NCBI GenBank assembly: GCA_905221605.1 | Contig: CAJNDS010002097.1 | Span: 568,501-632,500 of the forward strand | Reading direction: 5' to 3' | DNA from: Symbiodinium natans | Taxonomy: Eukaryota > Sar > Dinophyceae > Suessiales > Symbiodiniaceae | Length of the DNA: 64,000 bases | Shown: positions 13,001 to 25,600 of the stretch, piece after piece | How the letters are laid out: every line of letters begins with the position of its first letter | Numbering within the stretch: position 1 is the first letter of the stretch | Notes under the pieces: generated by a model | The model's input: the letters and a program-made list of their open reading frames with translations, nothing else | Told to the model about the DNA's origin: nothing | Databases searched by the model: none | Position numbers and translations under genes: made by a program

Positions 13001-16000
13001 CTCTAGAGGGCGCGAAAAGTTCAAACCCCGCCCAAAAAAAACCGAGAACACTTGCATTTGGGCCCAAGCATACCTCTTTTAATCCGCGTGTCCCCGTGCT
13101 CGCTTTTCTTTCGCATCCAGGCGCAGACCTTGGCCATGACTGGGTCGTGTAGGGTTTGAGGCTTCGGGTTTTGGGCGGCCTAAACCCTAAACCCTAAACC
13201 CTAAACCCTAAACCCTAAACCCTAAACCCTAAGGGTAGTTTGGGAGAATGTGGCTTTGACATCAACGGCATGGTCATGTTTCGGGCCTGCAGTCGCGATT
13301 CTTCAAGTTGGCCCCAAGCCATCAACCCCAAGCCCTACTTTAATTATATTCTTATACGGGGCTATAAGCGTATTAGTATTCTGGGCCCCGTTATAAGCCC
13401 TAAACCCGAAACCCGAAACCCTAGCTTCTCAGACCTTGCGGCTTCGCAAGGCGCTTTTTTTGGCTGCCTGACTGCCTTCGGTGGGTGTAGGGGCTCAGGG
13501 TCTTTAAGGCTCATCATGCGACCTCACTATTCCCTCCCAGGACGGGCTACTATACCCTATAACCCCGATAACCCCTTAAAAAGGCCCTTTATAGGGTTGA
13601 TTATGGGGACTATACTGCCTAGTAGCCACTCCTTACGAGCCAGCGAACAAAAAGTGAAGGTAACATGTCTGCCTACCAGCAACTGAGCCGCACCATGCAG
13701 CAGGCCGGACGTGAAGCACTTGGGTCTCTATCCAAAGCATGGTCTCTTTTGGGGTATGGGTAGTATATTCTGCTCAGTTTTGAGGGGTCTACACAGGGCC
13801 AATCACGGTCTGTTTTGGGGTATGCGGGTGTTGGGGTTCTAGCGCTCTAGTGACTCTAGCGTTTTCGTGTTGAGGGGTTTTGGGGGTTAAAGGCTGTAGG
13901 GTTGAAGGTTTAAGGGCTTCAGGTTAAAGACCCTAAACCCCATCAACCCCTAAACCCTACACCCTAGACGCTACACCCTAAACCCTAAACCCTGAACCAT
14001 TTACCCTAAACCCTAAACCCTAAACCCTAATCCCTAAACCCTGAACCCTAAACCCCTAAACCCTAAACCCTAAACCCTGAACCCTCCACTTGAAGCTTGG
14101 AGGCTTTGAGGCTTTAAGGGCTGTATGGCGCCCGGTCTAAAGTTGAGTTGCCCGAGGTCTACGGGTTTAGGGTTTAGGCATCTTGCAAACCGATCAGGGT
14201 TTAGGGCAACCCGTCAGCATTCGCAACAAGAGTCGTGTCGTTCATGCAGGTTCCTTCCGGCATGACTGCCGGGGCACCTGCCGGTCCAACAGCCTATGCT
14301 CCCGCTGCCCCAGTCACTGGACATTCTTCAACAGCGGGTTGAGCTTAGGTTGGGGAGTTTGGGGCTTTGGGGCTTTAGAGGGTGTGCCCCTAGAGTACAT
14401 GCGGGTTTGCGAAAACAAGGGACCCCTAGAATAGACCCCCAGATAGTAGGATTCCCTTATAATAAGGACCCCAGTAAGGTACCCCCCATTTCAGAAACCC
14501 CTATATGCTTAATTAAGGGTCCTACAATGCTCCTAGGTGCAGCAACGTAGGTGTGGACCGTAACCTAGGGGTTTATCCAGGTGTCGGCTTCTTGGGATCT
14601 AGGGTTTAGGGTTTAGGGCATAGGCTTTGGGGTTACGGGGTTTCGGGTTTCGGTTTTTAAGGCTTTAGGTACGGTCATTCCCAAATTCCCTTCCGACGCC
14701 CCTCCCCCCCCCCCCCGTGCTCCGGTCTCCCAAACACGCACACGGATCCGGATGCCTACAGCGTCCTTTCCCTTGCTAGCTCAGTGATACCCCTAAGCCC
14801 TAAACCCCAAGCCCTAAACCCTAAACCCTTTTTCCCTTTTTTTTGGTTCAAGGTTCTGTTTTCAAGCAACCAACCCGAAAAAGGGTGCCCTTATTATGAT
14901 ATGGTTACTGGGCTCCCAGGCTCGCTAAACCCTGAACTGAACCCCAATCCCCCTTCAATGTTTAGGGTTTGGGGTTTAGGGTTTGGGTTTAGGGTTTAGG
15001 GTTTAGGGTTTAGGCTTTAGGGTTTAGGGTTTAGGGTTTAGGGTTTAGGGTTTGGGGTTTGCTGTGGGCTTCGGGCCTTCTGTCGGATTCTAAATCAGGC
15101 CTTATATTGAAAGATAACTTCAAAATATCCTAACCGATCCTAATTTTTAGAACAGGCCCGCACGTCGGCGATGGGGAGGTGTGGCGGATTCTCACGTTAG
15201 CTACCTTAAACTGCAAAGTTGAACCTCTGATATTCCCGACCCCTTGTAGCTTGCCCCCCCCCCCCCCCGGCACAAAAAGCGTGGATGGAGAAACAGATCA
15301 AGCCAAGAGTCACGACAAGCCCTAAATTTTGGGATGTTCCCCCTAATCGACTGTTAGCAATAAGGGGAACATTCCAACCTAAACAGCCCTCTGAAAAAGC
15401 CCAGAAGTCTTACCTGAACCCTAAGCTGTAGACCCCACCCCTAATTTCATAGTTTTTTCTAGATGCCCCCGTCCCCCCCACACCCCAAAAAAACAGAATA
15501 TATGTATATATATATATAAGTATATATGTATATATATATATATAACTACACTATGTGTATATATCAAAAGAAGCTTTTAAAAGGGTCAGCTACAAGCCTT
15601 AGACCCATATTAGGCCCTTATGCATTATTTCAGGGTCCAGGTTCCCTTATAAGCCGCATTTAACGAAATGGTTTGTTTGTTCCGAGGTTACTCTTGGGTC
15701 TCTAAACCCTAAGCCCCAAACCCCAAACTCTAAACCCTAAACCCTAAACCCCATAAACCCCAAACCCTAAACCCTAAACTCCCTAATCCCTTGCTCTTGG
15801 GCCTGTGTGCCCCAGACTCAACCCCTAAACCCCAAACCCTAAACCCCCAAACCCTAAACCCTAAAATGCTCTTGGGCCTGGAAGCCCCGGACTCACATCG
15901 GCCCGACTGAGGCGGTCGTCCGTCAAGTGCGCTCCTTTGTTGCGGCGCCAGGCTATGCGGGCACTCAAGGAGCAAACACTTCACCCAAAACCCTAAACCC

Positions 16001-19000
16001 TAAACCCTGAACCCTGAACCCTAAGCCCCGATGCAATGCTTCTCAGGGGATCGGGTTTAGGGTTTAGGGGTTAGGCCCGGTTGGGCTAGAATACTATGTT
16101 CCTATCATATATATATATATGCAGTTATCTGTATATATATATATATTAATATATATGTAGGTTGGGACCTTTTATTAAGGGGTTTAGTGAGTTTAGGATA
16201 CCCCCCCCAACTGTTTTTGCAGGGCTCTTGAGCTTAGGGTGTAATTTCGTAAGCCTTTGGGCGCGAGGGCTTCTTCCTGGGAACCCCGAGGTCGCATCCG
16301 TTTAGGGTTTAGGGTTTAGGGTGTTTAGGATTTAGGATGTTTAGGATTTAGGTTTAGAGGACTTGCTCAGGGACCTGTTTGTAGGAAGGGTTTAGGGCTC
16401 AGGGTGGGCCCCGGGTGGGCCAGGTTGGGAAAATGAAGGGGGAACCTTGCTTGAGAGGGTTTAGGGTTCAGGTTCTAGGGTTTAGGGTTTAGGGTTTAGG
16501 GCTTAGGGCTTAGGGCTTAGGGCTTAGGGCTTAGGGCTTAGGGCTTAGGGCTTAGGGCTTGCACAGTGGCAGCTTGTTGATTCCTTGATGAGCTAAAGCG
16601 GGCCATGCCCCAAGATTGTTGAGGGCTGGACAGCCAAAAGCCTCGATGCACCCCCTAAACCCTAAACCCTAAACCCCCATCTTATGGGTAGTTCTTGGGA
16701 TGTTCCCCCTCATACTAACAGTCCTTAGTGGGGATTATACAACCCTAAACCCTAAACCCTAAACCCTAAAGGGACCCTAATCTAGAGAATCTTGCATGTC
16801 TACTACAGCAGCCTTAGAATGGTGAGCCCAAAAAGGGGCCCACATCACCTTAGAGTTTAGGCCCAAGCTCCTTTTGAAGCCAGCGTTCAGAGTTTGGGGC
16901 TTAGGGTTTCGGTTTGGGGTCGGGTTTAGGGTCTAGGTTCTAGGGTTTAGGGTTTAGGGCTTGGGGGTTCAGGGTTTAGGGTTTAGGGTTTAGGGTTAAG
17001 GGTTTCGGGTTTAGGGCTTTGGGGTGTGGGGTTCAGGGTTTAGGGGTTTGACCTGTTTCCTGCGTGGCCAAAAGATACCGGAGGCATGGGTAGTACAACT
17101 ATGTAGCTAAACAACACCCTCCCCACCAACCCTAAACCCAAACCCTAAATCCTACCCTAAGCCCAAACACCCCTAACCCTGGAGCCCGAACGGAAACCCT
17201 AGAAAAGGCTTACGTATTACCGGACATGCCTGCCCGGCGTTTCACCCCAGGCTTTTTGAAACACAAAGCTCAACCTCCAAACCACTAAGCTCGGAGGTTC
17301 TCATGCCTTACAGCCCTGAAGCCCTAGCCTAAGAAACTTATCCCTGAAGCCCAAACCCTAAACCCCAAACCCCAAACCCCAAACCCCAAACCCCAAACCC
17401 CAAACCCCAAACCCCAAACCCCAAACCCTAAACCCTAAACCCTAACCCTAAACCCTAAACCCTAAACTCTAAACCCTAAACCCTAAACCCTAAACCTAAA
17501 CCCCAAACCCCAAACCCTGAAGCCCTTTTTCAAACGCCCCAGAGTCCTTAAACAAAAACCTGGCAGTGCCAGGAGCTCCCATGGCCGGCTACCCCGCACC
17601 GGCAATGCCTCAGGACTTTGGGGTAGGTAGGGTTTAGTCGTTGGGGGTTTAGGGTTTAGGGGTTTAGGGTTTCGGGTTTAGGGTTTAGGGTTTAGGGGTC
17701 CTGGGGATTTGGGGGTTTAGGGGTTGAGGGGTTGAGGGGATTTAGGGGATTTAGGGGATTGAGGGGTTGAGGGGTTGAGGGGTTGAGGGTGTCTGGGTTT
17801 GAGGGCTTACGGGCTTAAAGTTTTTAAGGGTCGAGGGTTTTAGGACTTGGGGTTCCTGGGTTCTTATACCCAAGGTTGCGTTTTAGAGTTTGGGGCTTCA
17901 GGGTTCATCGCGGTTAGGGGGCTTCAGGGTTCATCGCGGTTACATAGGTTTTTTGGTAGCCCAGTCGTGCCCTTTTCCCCTGTTTTGGTTCAAGGTTCCC
18001 GCATAAAGTAGCCAACCCCCCAAAAAATCATGGTTCTTTTGATAATATGGCCACTGGGCTCCCAAGGGGGGGGTTTAGGGTTTAGGGTTTAGGGTTTAGG
18101 GTTTAGGGTTTAGGGTTTAGGGTTTAGGGTTTAATAGTTCCGTATGTAGGCTCTCGGGGTGTGAAGCTGAGGGCTTTGGGTCTGTGGCCTTTGAAGCGCT
18201 TGACAGGGCAGAAGGGCCTCTTCTAAAACTGGGAGGTTGGGATGATCCCCCACTTCTACTAGCAGTCCTTCACTTTAGGGTTTAGGGTTTAGGGTTTAGG
18301 GTTTAGGGTTTAGGGTTTAGGGTTTAGGGTTTAGGGTTTAGGGTTTAGGGTTTAGGGTTTAGGGTTTAGGGTTTATAGGGTTTGACCCCGTATTGGAATC
18401 CACATTAGGGACTGTTACGTAGTATAAGGGGGACCATCCCAACTTGGAGGCTCTAAAGCGGGCTACAACACCGTACCATGGCGACGTTGAGGGCTCACAG
18501 GCTTTCGGGCCCAAAGTTAGGGTTTAGGGTTTAGGGTTTAGGGCTTAGGGTTTAGGGTTTAGGGTTTAGGGTTTCAAAGATCCCTAAAGCCCCACACTTG
18601 AACTTACTAGCTGAGTGAGTACACTTTACGCTTCTTTGGGATGCTATAATCCCCTATAGAACTGAAAGTGTACACTTTTTTGGGGCTTATGAACTCAGCA
18701 ACTAAGTGAACCTCCCCCCAAAACTCAACTCCTCATAGCCCGAAGAACCCAACGTCTAAGTCTAGCTACATGGTCCTACATGGTCCCTTACTTGGGATGT
18801 TCCCCGTTATACGAATGGCCCTTAATGGGATTTTATGCTCTACCATTATAGTCCCTATGAAGGACTGTTAGTATCAGGGGAAACATCCCAATCCCTTGCC
18901 TCTGTTAAAGGTTCTGAAGTATCGGCCGGTATGCAAGAGCTCCCAAACTAAGGGCCCACACTGAGAGCCCACTGTTACCCTACCCTATGACCCAAAAAAG

Positions 19001-22000
19001 CCCTAACCCCTAAACCCTAAACCGCTAATTCAACCCTATGACCCACAAACCCTTAAGCCCGTCGCGTTCTGAAGCCCTAAACCCTAAACCCCTAAACCCT
19101 TAAACCCCTAAACCCCAAAACCCTAAGCCCTAAACCCTAAACCCCTAAACCCCTAAACCCCTAAACCCTAAACCCTATGACACCCCTAGAGGCTGCTGCC
19201 CCCCAGCCAGCGCAGCCGGCCTCTGCGGCTCGCCGCGTCAGGAGCCGAGCTGATTTTGGAGGTTTTTAGGGTTTAGGGGGTTTAGGGGGTTTAGGGTTTA
19301 GGGTTTTAGGGGTTTAGGGTTTAGGGGTTTAGGGTTCAGGGTTTCGGGTTTCGGGTTTAGGGGGTTTCGGGTTGCTTGGAGGTCCATGGGTAAAGATACA
19401 AGTCAGGGGGGGGACCCTACCCCCGAAAACCCTAAACCCCTATAACCCTAAACCCTAAACCCTAAACCTTTCTTGACTTTGGGGCACGTGTTCCTTTTGC
19501 CTGGAGCCATTTAAGAGGGGCTCCCGTGAGCCACTGCGGCTGGTTTTAGGGTTTAGGGTTTAGGGTTTAGGGTTAAAGCCTTAAGCACCCAGACAATTCC
19601 CTAAAGCCTTTTTTTCATTATGTAGAAACGCAGGAGGCCCTCAGAAGCCTCAAGCCTTAATCCATCCAAGCCTTAAAACCCCAAACCCTAAACCCTAAAC
19701 CCTAACCCCCCCCAAGCCTTAAACATTACAATACCCTGCATCCCGAACACCCGCAAGAAGCCTAAAACCTTCGTGGGTCAAGACACTAAGCCCAAGAAGC
19801 CTAAAACCTTCGTGGGTCAAGACACTAAGCCCTAAGGGTTTAGGGTTTAGGGTTTAGAGTTTTGGGTTTAGGAAAAGAAGCCCTCAAGCCCTTTTCCTTT
19901 CCCGAGATCCTGAACCAGCATGCCCCAGAGTAGGGTTTAGGGATTTCAGGGGTAAGACCCCAAAACGGGTTGTGATATTTGGGGGTTTACGATAAACCCT
20001 AAACCCTCATATTGGGTTCATATTTTAGGCTTGAGGGTTTAGGATGGGGGTTTCCGACATTAGGGGAACCTCATTGGGGTCCTTGTGATAAGGGAATCCT
20101 ACTATTTGGGGTCTATATTAGGGGTCCCCCAACTTTCGTAAACCCCCATTTCTGTCTGCCTATGACTATCGTGTCCCGCCACATAGCCTCGGTTTCAACT
20201 ACACATGAAGTTGCAAGAAGCAACCAGCAAGATACGCAGTTATTATGTATTTTAGATAAAGTCAACTACACATGAAGTTGCAAGAAGCAAGAAGCAAGAT
20301 ACGCAGTAATTATGCAATTACGCTTTATCTTTTGGGGCTGCGGGTGGAGAATTTTCACGACGCTTGGAGCAGTGCTGCCACTGTAGTCTGGTCCCTCAAC
20401 CTGTGATATAAGTTCCCCTAGGAAGCTACCGAAAACACAACACCTGACCGAACTAGCCAGATAGACTTGTGAGAGGCTCGTCACAGTGACGAACTGAGAC
20501 GGCTGACTAAACCCTAAACCCTAAACCCTAAACCCTAAACCCTACACCCTACACCCTAGACCCTAAACCCTAAACCCTAAACCCTAAACCCTAAACCCCC
20601 AAAACCTTTCTAAGAGTTAGAGGTAGCGGCCCCTCTTCCCCTTTGTGCAGCCTGAGGTGCGAACGGCCTCCAAGGACCCCCGCAGACCTTGCACGAGCCC
20701 GAAACCATGAACCCAGAACCCTAAAAGGTTTCAGGTTTAGGGTTTAGGGTCTAGGGTCTAGGGTTTAGGGTTTAGGGTTTAGGGTTTAGGGTTTAGGGTT
20801 TAGGGTTTAGGGTTTAGGGTTTAGGGTTTAGGGCTTCAAGCTTCAACTTGCATGAGTCTAACGGGAGCTCAAGAAGGGGACGCAGAGCTTCTTGTGGGGT
20901 TGTGGCCGGCAAGAGGGTGGTGTGTGTGGTGTGTGGGTTGGGAACCCGACCCCCCATACCCCCAGAAAGAAGCTTAATCGTGTATGGCTTATCTACGAGC
21001 ATATGGTCGGTTGAGTTCGTTAACTCAAGCCCACCTTCGTGGCGCCGCAGCAAGCTTACGGGACACCTCAAAATGATCCTCAAAATGACCCTAAGCCCTG
21101 ACATTCAGGAGTCCTAAGACAGGGCCAGTCAGAGTCCGTGTTTGTCTTTGCATTGCCCGGCTTGGTGCACCCGTTCAACCGAAACTGAACCTTCACTCGT
21201 AAGCCCTCGAAGCCTAAAGCCCTCAGCTCCTTCGACTCTTAGACTTTCGAATCCTTGAACCTTAAAGCCCTCAACAATCTAAGCAACCTGAAACTTTAGC
21301 CTACAACCATCAAGCCTTAAGCTCCCTAAACCCCAATCGTCGGATCGCCTTTGTGGTGACCGTGCCCTTGCCCTAAACCGTAGAGCCTGGACCCTAGACC
21401 CTAGACCCTAGACCCTTGGGCCTTGCGAGTAGGACACGCCGATGCCCCCTGGCGACGCCATGAAGCTCTTGCGGGAAGGCCGCGGGGTTTCACAGCTTTG
21501 GGTTAGAGGGTTTAGGGTTTAAACCCTAAACCCTCAGCCCTAACCCCAAAACCCTAAACCCTAAGCCCTAAAGGCGTCGTTCGACTATTGCATCTTGTCA
21601 AGTACCTTTTGCCCCGAGCTTCTCCAGAACTAAACTCCGCGACCCTCGACCTGAAACCCTAAACCCGAAGCCCTTCAACCCTAATGAAATAGGGTTTAGG
21701 ATTTAGGGTTTAGGGTCTTGCGTTTAGGGTTTAGGGTTTAGGGTTTAGGGATACCCTAAACCCTGAACCACAAACCCTAAACCCTAGTGTTTGTTGTCAG
21801 TGCTTCAGCTTCCCACGGCGAGATGCGCTGCTTGACCTAAACTCTAAATCCCGCAAAGCCTAACCTTTGTATATTGGAACGATGTAGGGATGGTAAGGGG
21901 ATAGCCTGGCGCTTGTAATTGTACCCTAAAACCCAAACCCTAAACCCTGAACCCCAAACCCAACACCCTAAACCCCAAACCCCAAACCCTAAACCCCAAA

Positions 22001-22610
22001 ACCCCAAAAACCCCAAAACCCCAAACCCCAAAACCCCAAAACCCTGAACCCTACCACCGAACCGGGCCAATCGTTGAGAACCTGGGATCTGTCTAGGACC
22101 CGGAGTAGGCCCTTATTGCCTTTCTTAGGGGGTTGGGGTTCTCTTAGAATCCCCTTAAAACCCTGGTTGGGGTTCTCTTATAATCCCCTTAAAACCCCAA
22201 AGGGACCCTTTGGATTCCTATAGCTGTCCAACAGGAAACCAGCGTTTCGTCAAGAGCACGCCGCAGTCCACGATGACCAACACAGGCCTTTGGGAACTCA
22301 ACACATGTGAGTGATATAGGGTTTAGGGTTCAAGGTTTAGGGACTCGGGTCGGAAGAGCTACTGAGAGTATTCCCTTGTGGTCCGTCTATCATTCTGCTA
22401 TCACAAGCCCCAAGACCCCATTCTAATTCTCAAAGCCCCCATACTACTTAGGGCTTGGGATTAGGGATCATTGAACTCATGGTATATCCTCATACACAAC
22501 GTGCATCTAACGTTTACCCTATGGCCTTAAGGGTGCATGTACCTAAGTAGTAGGATATGAAGTACCTTTAAAAGCCCAAGTATACCCACATGGACCCTTG
22601 GGGGCTCTCC

Positions 22611-22645
<35 letters not shown>

Positions 22646-25600
22646 GTCTCTCTCTCTCTCTCTCTGTACCTTTTTGTTTTGTTTTCTCTTTCTCTCTCTC
22701 TCTCTCCATTATACATCTATATATATATACACACCGTTATATACGTATACACATGTATACAAAGATGCATATGTGCATGTGCGAATATATACAGATGTAC
22801 ATGTGTACACGTATACTTGTTAAGTATATACGTGTAGGCGCAAATACATATACATATATGCATATACATGTGCATGTCTGACAGATATATCCGGTGATTT
22901 TGTGCGAAGGCAGTACGTTGAGCGTTTCTGTGGATCAGGGTTGGTACACCCACCACCACCCACCCGCCAAGCCAAGACCCGCCCACCAACACCAACACCA
23001 ACACCAACACCAACACCAACACCAACACCAACACCAACACCAACACCAACACCAACACCAACACCAACACCAACACCAACACCAACACCAACACCAACAC
23101 CAACACCAACACCAACACCAACACCAACACCCACCCACCCTTCCCACGCACACATACATGCACTTCCAGACCACTCACAGAAGTGCAATTAGGGCCTAGG
23201 GCCCAGGGGTTGGGGGTGGGGCTGAGGCGAGTCTACCCGACCCTGCTGCTTGCAGCCAGAACAAGCAAGGCTCCTTCGTCCACAGACCCTCTCAACACCC
23301 TTCTTGGAATCTCTACATATGCCTGTGTGGACTAAAAAACGCTCATTTTTACCTTGAAAGCTTCTGCGGGACGAGGCTAGCGACGCGAAGCGCTTGAATG
23401 CCTACAGTCAGAATGGAGCTTGAATCAAACTGTATGTGGGTGCCGAAGGAGGGGGGAGCGGGGTCTGGAAAGGGATGAGAGGGCTCTGACACCTCATGGC
23501 TGGGCACGGAAGCGAATCGTGAATTTGTGTTGCTGAATCAACCCTCAACCCTCAACCCTAAACCCTAAACCCCAAACCCCAAACCCTAAACCCCAACCAG
23601 GCATGCGCATGGAGCTCGTGGATGAAGGCCTCTTGGCGTAGATGGGCTGGGGCCCCTAAGCCCCGTCAACCACAACTTCCTAGACCCAGGTCACGGGTTT
23701 AGGGTTTAGTTTAAATAGGGTTTAGGGTTTAATTAGGGTCAAGGGTTTAGGGTGTTCGGTTCGGGTTTAAGCCCAGAAGGGCATTAGGGTATAGAGTTGA
23801 CTGTTTGGGGTTAGGGTTTAACCCCACATAAACCCTTGGCTTTATGAAGCGTATTCATTTTATTTTACCACAGTGCACAGTCTTGAAAGCATGCATTCAG
23901 CAGCATTGCCGCGCCTGCCACTAAGTCCGAACTTGTCACTGCAGAAAGCAACCAGGCAAAACAAGGCGCCCCGACCATGTAGTTGGTTCCTTATATGATT
24001 GTAGGCTCCCCTCAAACAAAACAAGCGAAGTACATAAGAGCCCGAATCCTAATCCTAACCCCTGCGCCCAGACCCCAATCCCATTCAGGGCCCATATTAA
24101 GGCACCCTGTAACAACCCTAAGCGTGGTTTTGAGATAAACCCTAAACCCTAAACCCTAAACCCTAAACCCTAAACCCTAAACCCTAAACCCTACAAACCC
24201 CCCAAACTCGGAACCCTAAGCCCCAAACCCTACAAAAGCCTCAAAGGTCAGGCGCCCCACACCGCAGTGGTCGGCTGCGCCGACTCCCGCGCTCCCGTGG
24301 AAGCGGCAGCTCAGCTGAAGGTTAAGGGTGGGGTTTAGGGTTTAGGGTTTGGGGTTTGGGGTTAGGGGTTAGGGGTTGGGGTTTCGAGTTTACAGCTACT
24401 ACGGTTTTGTGGGTTTAGGTCTTTGAGGGTTTGGGGCTTTGAGGGTTCAGGGTCTAGGTTTAGGGTTTTCCGAGGGTTTCGGGGTTAGGGCTTTTGACTT
24501 TTGAGGGCTTCAGGCTGCAGGGGTTTGGACGAGGGGTGTTCGAGGTTTGCCCTAAACCCTGCACCCTGGTTCTTGTCGGGGTTGGGAGTTCTTTTTTTTG
24601 GGGATTACTATGTGGGGGTTTCAGGAAATAGGGGTACCCTTTCGAAGGTGTACCCTTTAAAAGAATTGCAGTATTTTGGTGTATATATGGGCTACCCCCA
24701 ATTTTCAGAAACCCCCCCATGTAGGGCTTTTCTCGAAAGATCAGTGTGTTTGGTGCGGAGCCGCGCCGAGGGGCGTTGGGGGTTGAGTGTTTTAAATGTG
24801 TCTCAGTGCTTCGTGGCAGAGGTATAAGGAGAGACCCCCTCGAGGGACCCTGAATCTTCTTCCCCTATATAACCCCTACACATACCTTATCTAGTCCCCA
24901 TATACCTAAGTGGCCCCTGGATAGCCCTTAAATAACCCCTAACTTGTGTCAGTTTTCCTATTGGTATATAAGTCTTGCTCTGAGTATTAGCATTAGCAAT
25001 ACTACTAGTAACATTCTTACGGGCTTACGGTCTATGAGTTCGGCTTAAAAAGGACTAAGCCTAGCCCTAAACCCTAAACCCTAAACCCTAAACCCTAAAC
25101 CCTAAACCCTAAACCCTAAACCCTAAACCCTAAACCCTAAACCCTAAACCCTAAACCCTAAACCCTAAACCTGCCTCAAGCCGCCAAAACCCCCCCGGCA
25201 GATCTTCGATGCCCTCCCGGGAGACATCTTCGTTCTGCGCAACGCGGGCAACACGTGCACGCACGCAGAAGGCCCGGCTGGTTTGGGGTTTAGGGTTTAG
25301 GGTTTAGGGTTTAGGGCTTAGGTGCTTCTGGCACCGTAAGTTGTCGTCAGAGGGCCCGACCTCATCAGACCCTGCCAGACCCTCTCTAAACCCTCAATCG
25401 CAACCTCCAAACCTTGAGCCGAAATCGGGCACGGGTTTCCACGTTTTTGAGTTCAGGGTTTCTGTAGAGTTCTGTGGGTCTCTCACTGGTGGGCTCGGCA
25501 AATGTACCGAAATCGAGGGCTTGAGAGTGCTTCCGAAACATGACTTCGGGGACGAAGTATGTAGAAGTTAGGCGCCTGAACCCCACAAAGGGCCTATATT

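Larger units (their letters stand above)
10877..21432 (+). other. Long linker/intron region between domains A and B
   Basis: About 10.5 kb holding a few Pro/Ala-rich exon candidates, many TTTAGGG/CCCTAAA arrays, palindromic elements and C-tracts. A possible exon near 12504 (reading [15 protein letters not shown]) follows an AG, but no partner exon was recognised. Otherwise I see no conserved protein between 10900 and 14249. Confidence 0.5.

Noticed and set aside
22717-23199. Overlapping open frames of up to about 150 codons on both strands (His-Gln, Thr-Pro, Val-Leu, Gly-Val, Cys-Trp repeats)
   Set aside because: Produced by the CACCAA hexamer, which has no stop in any frame.
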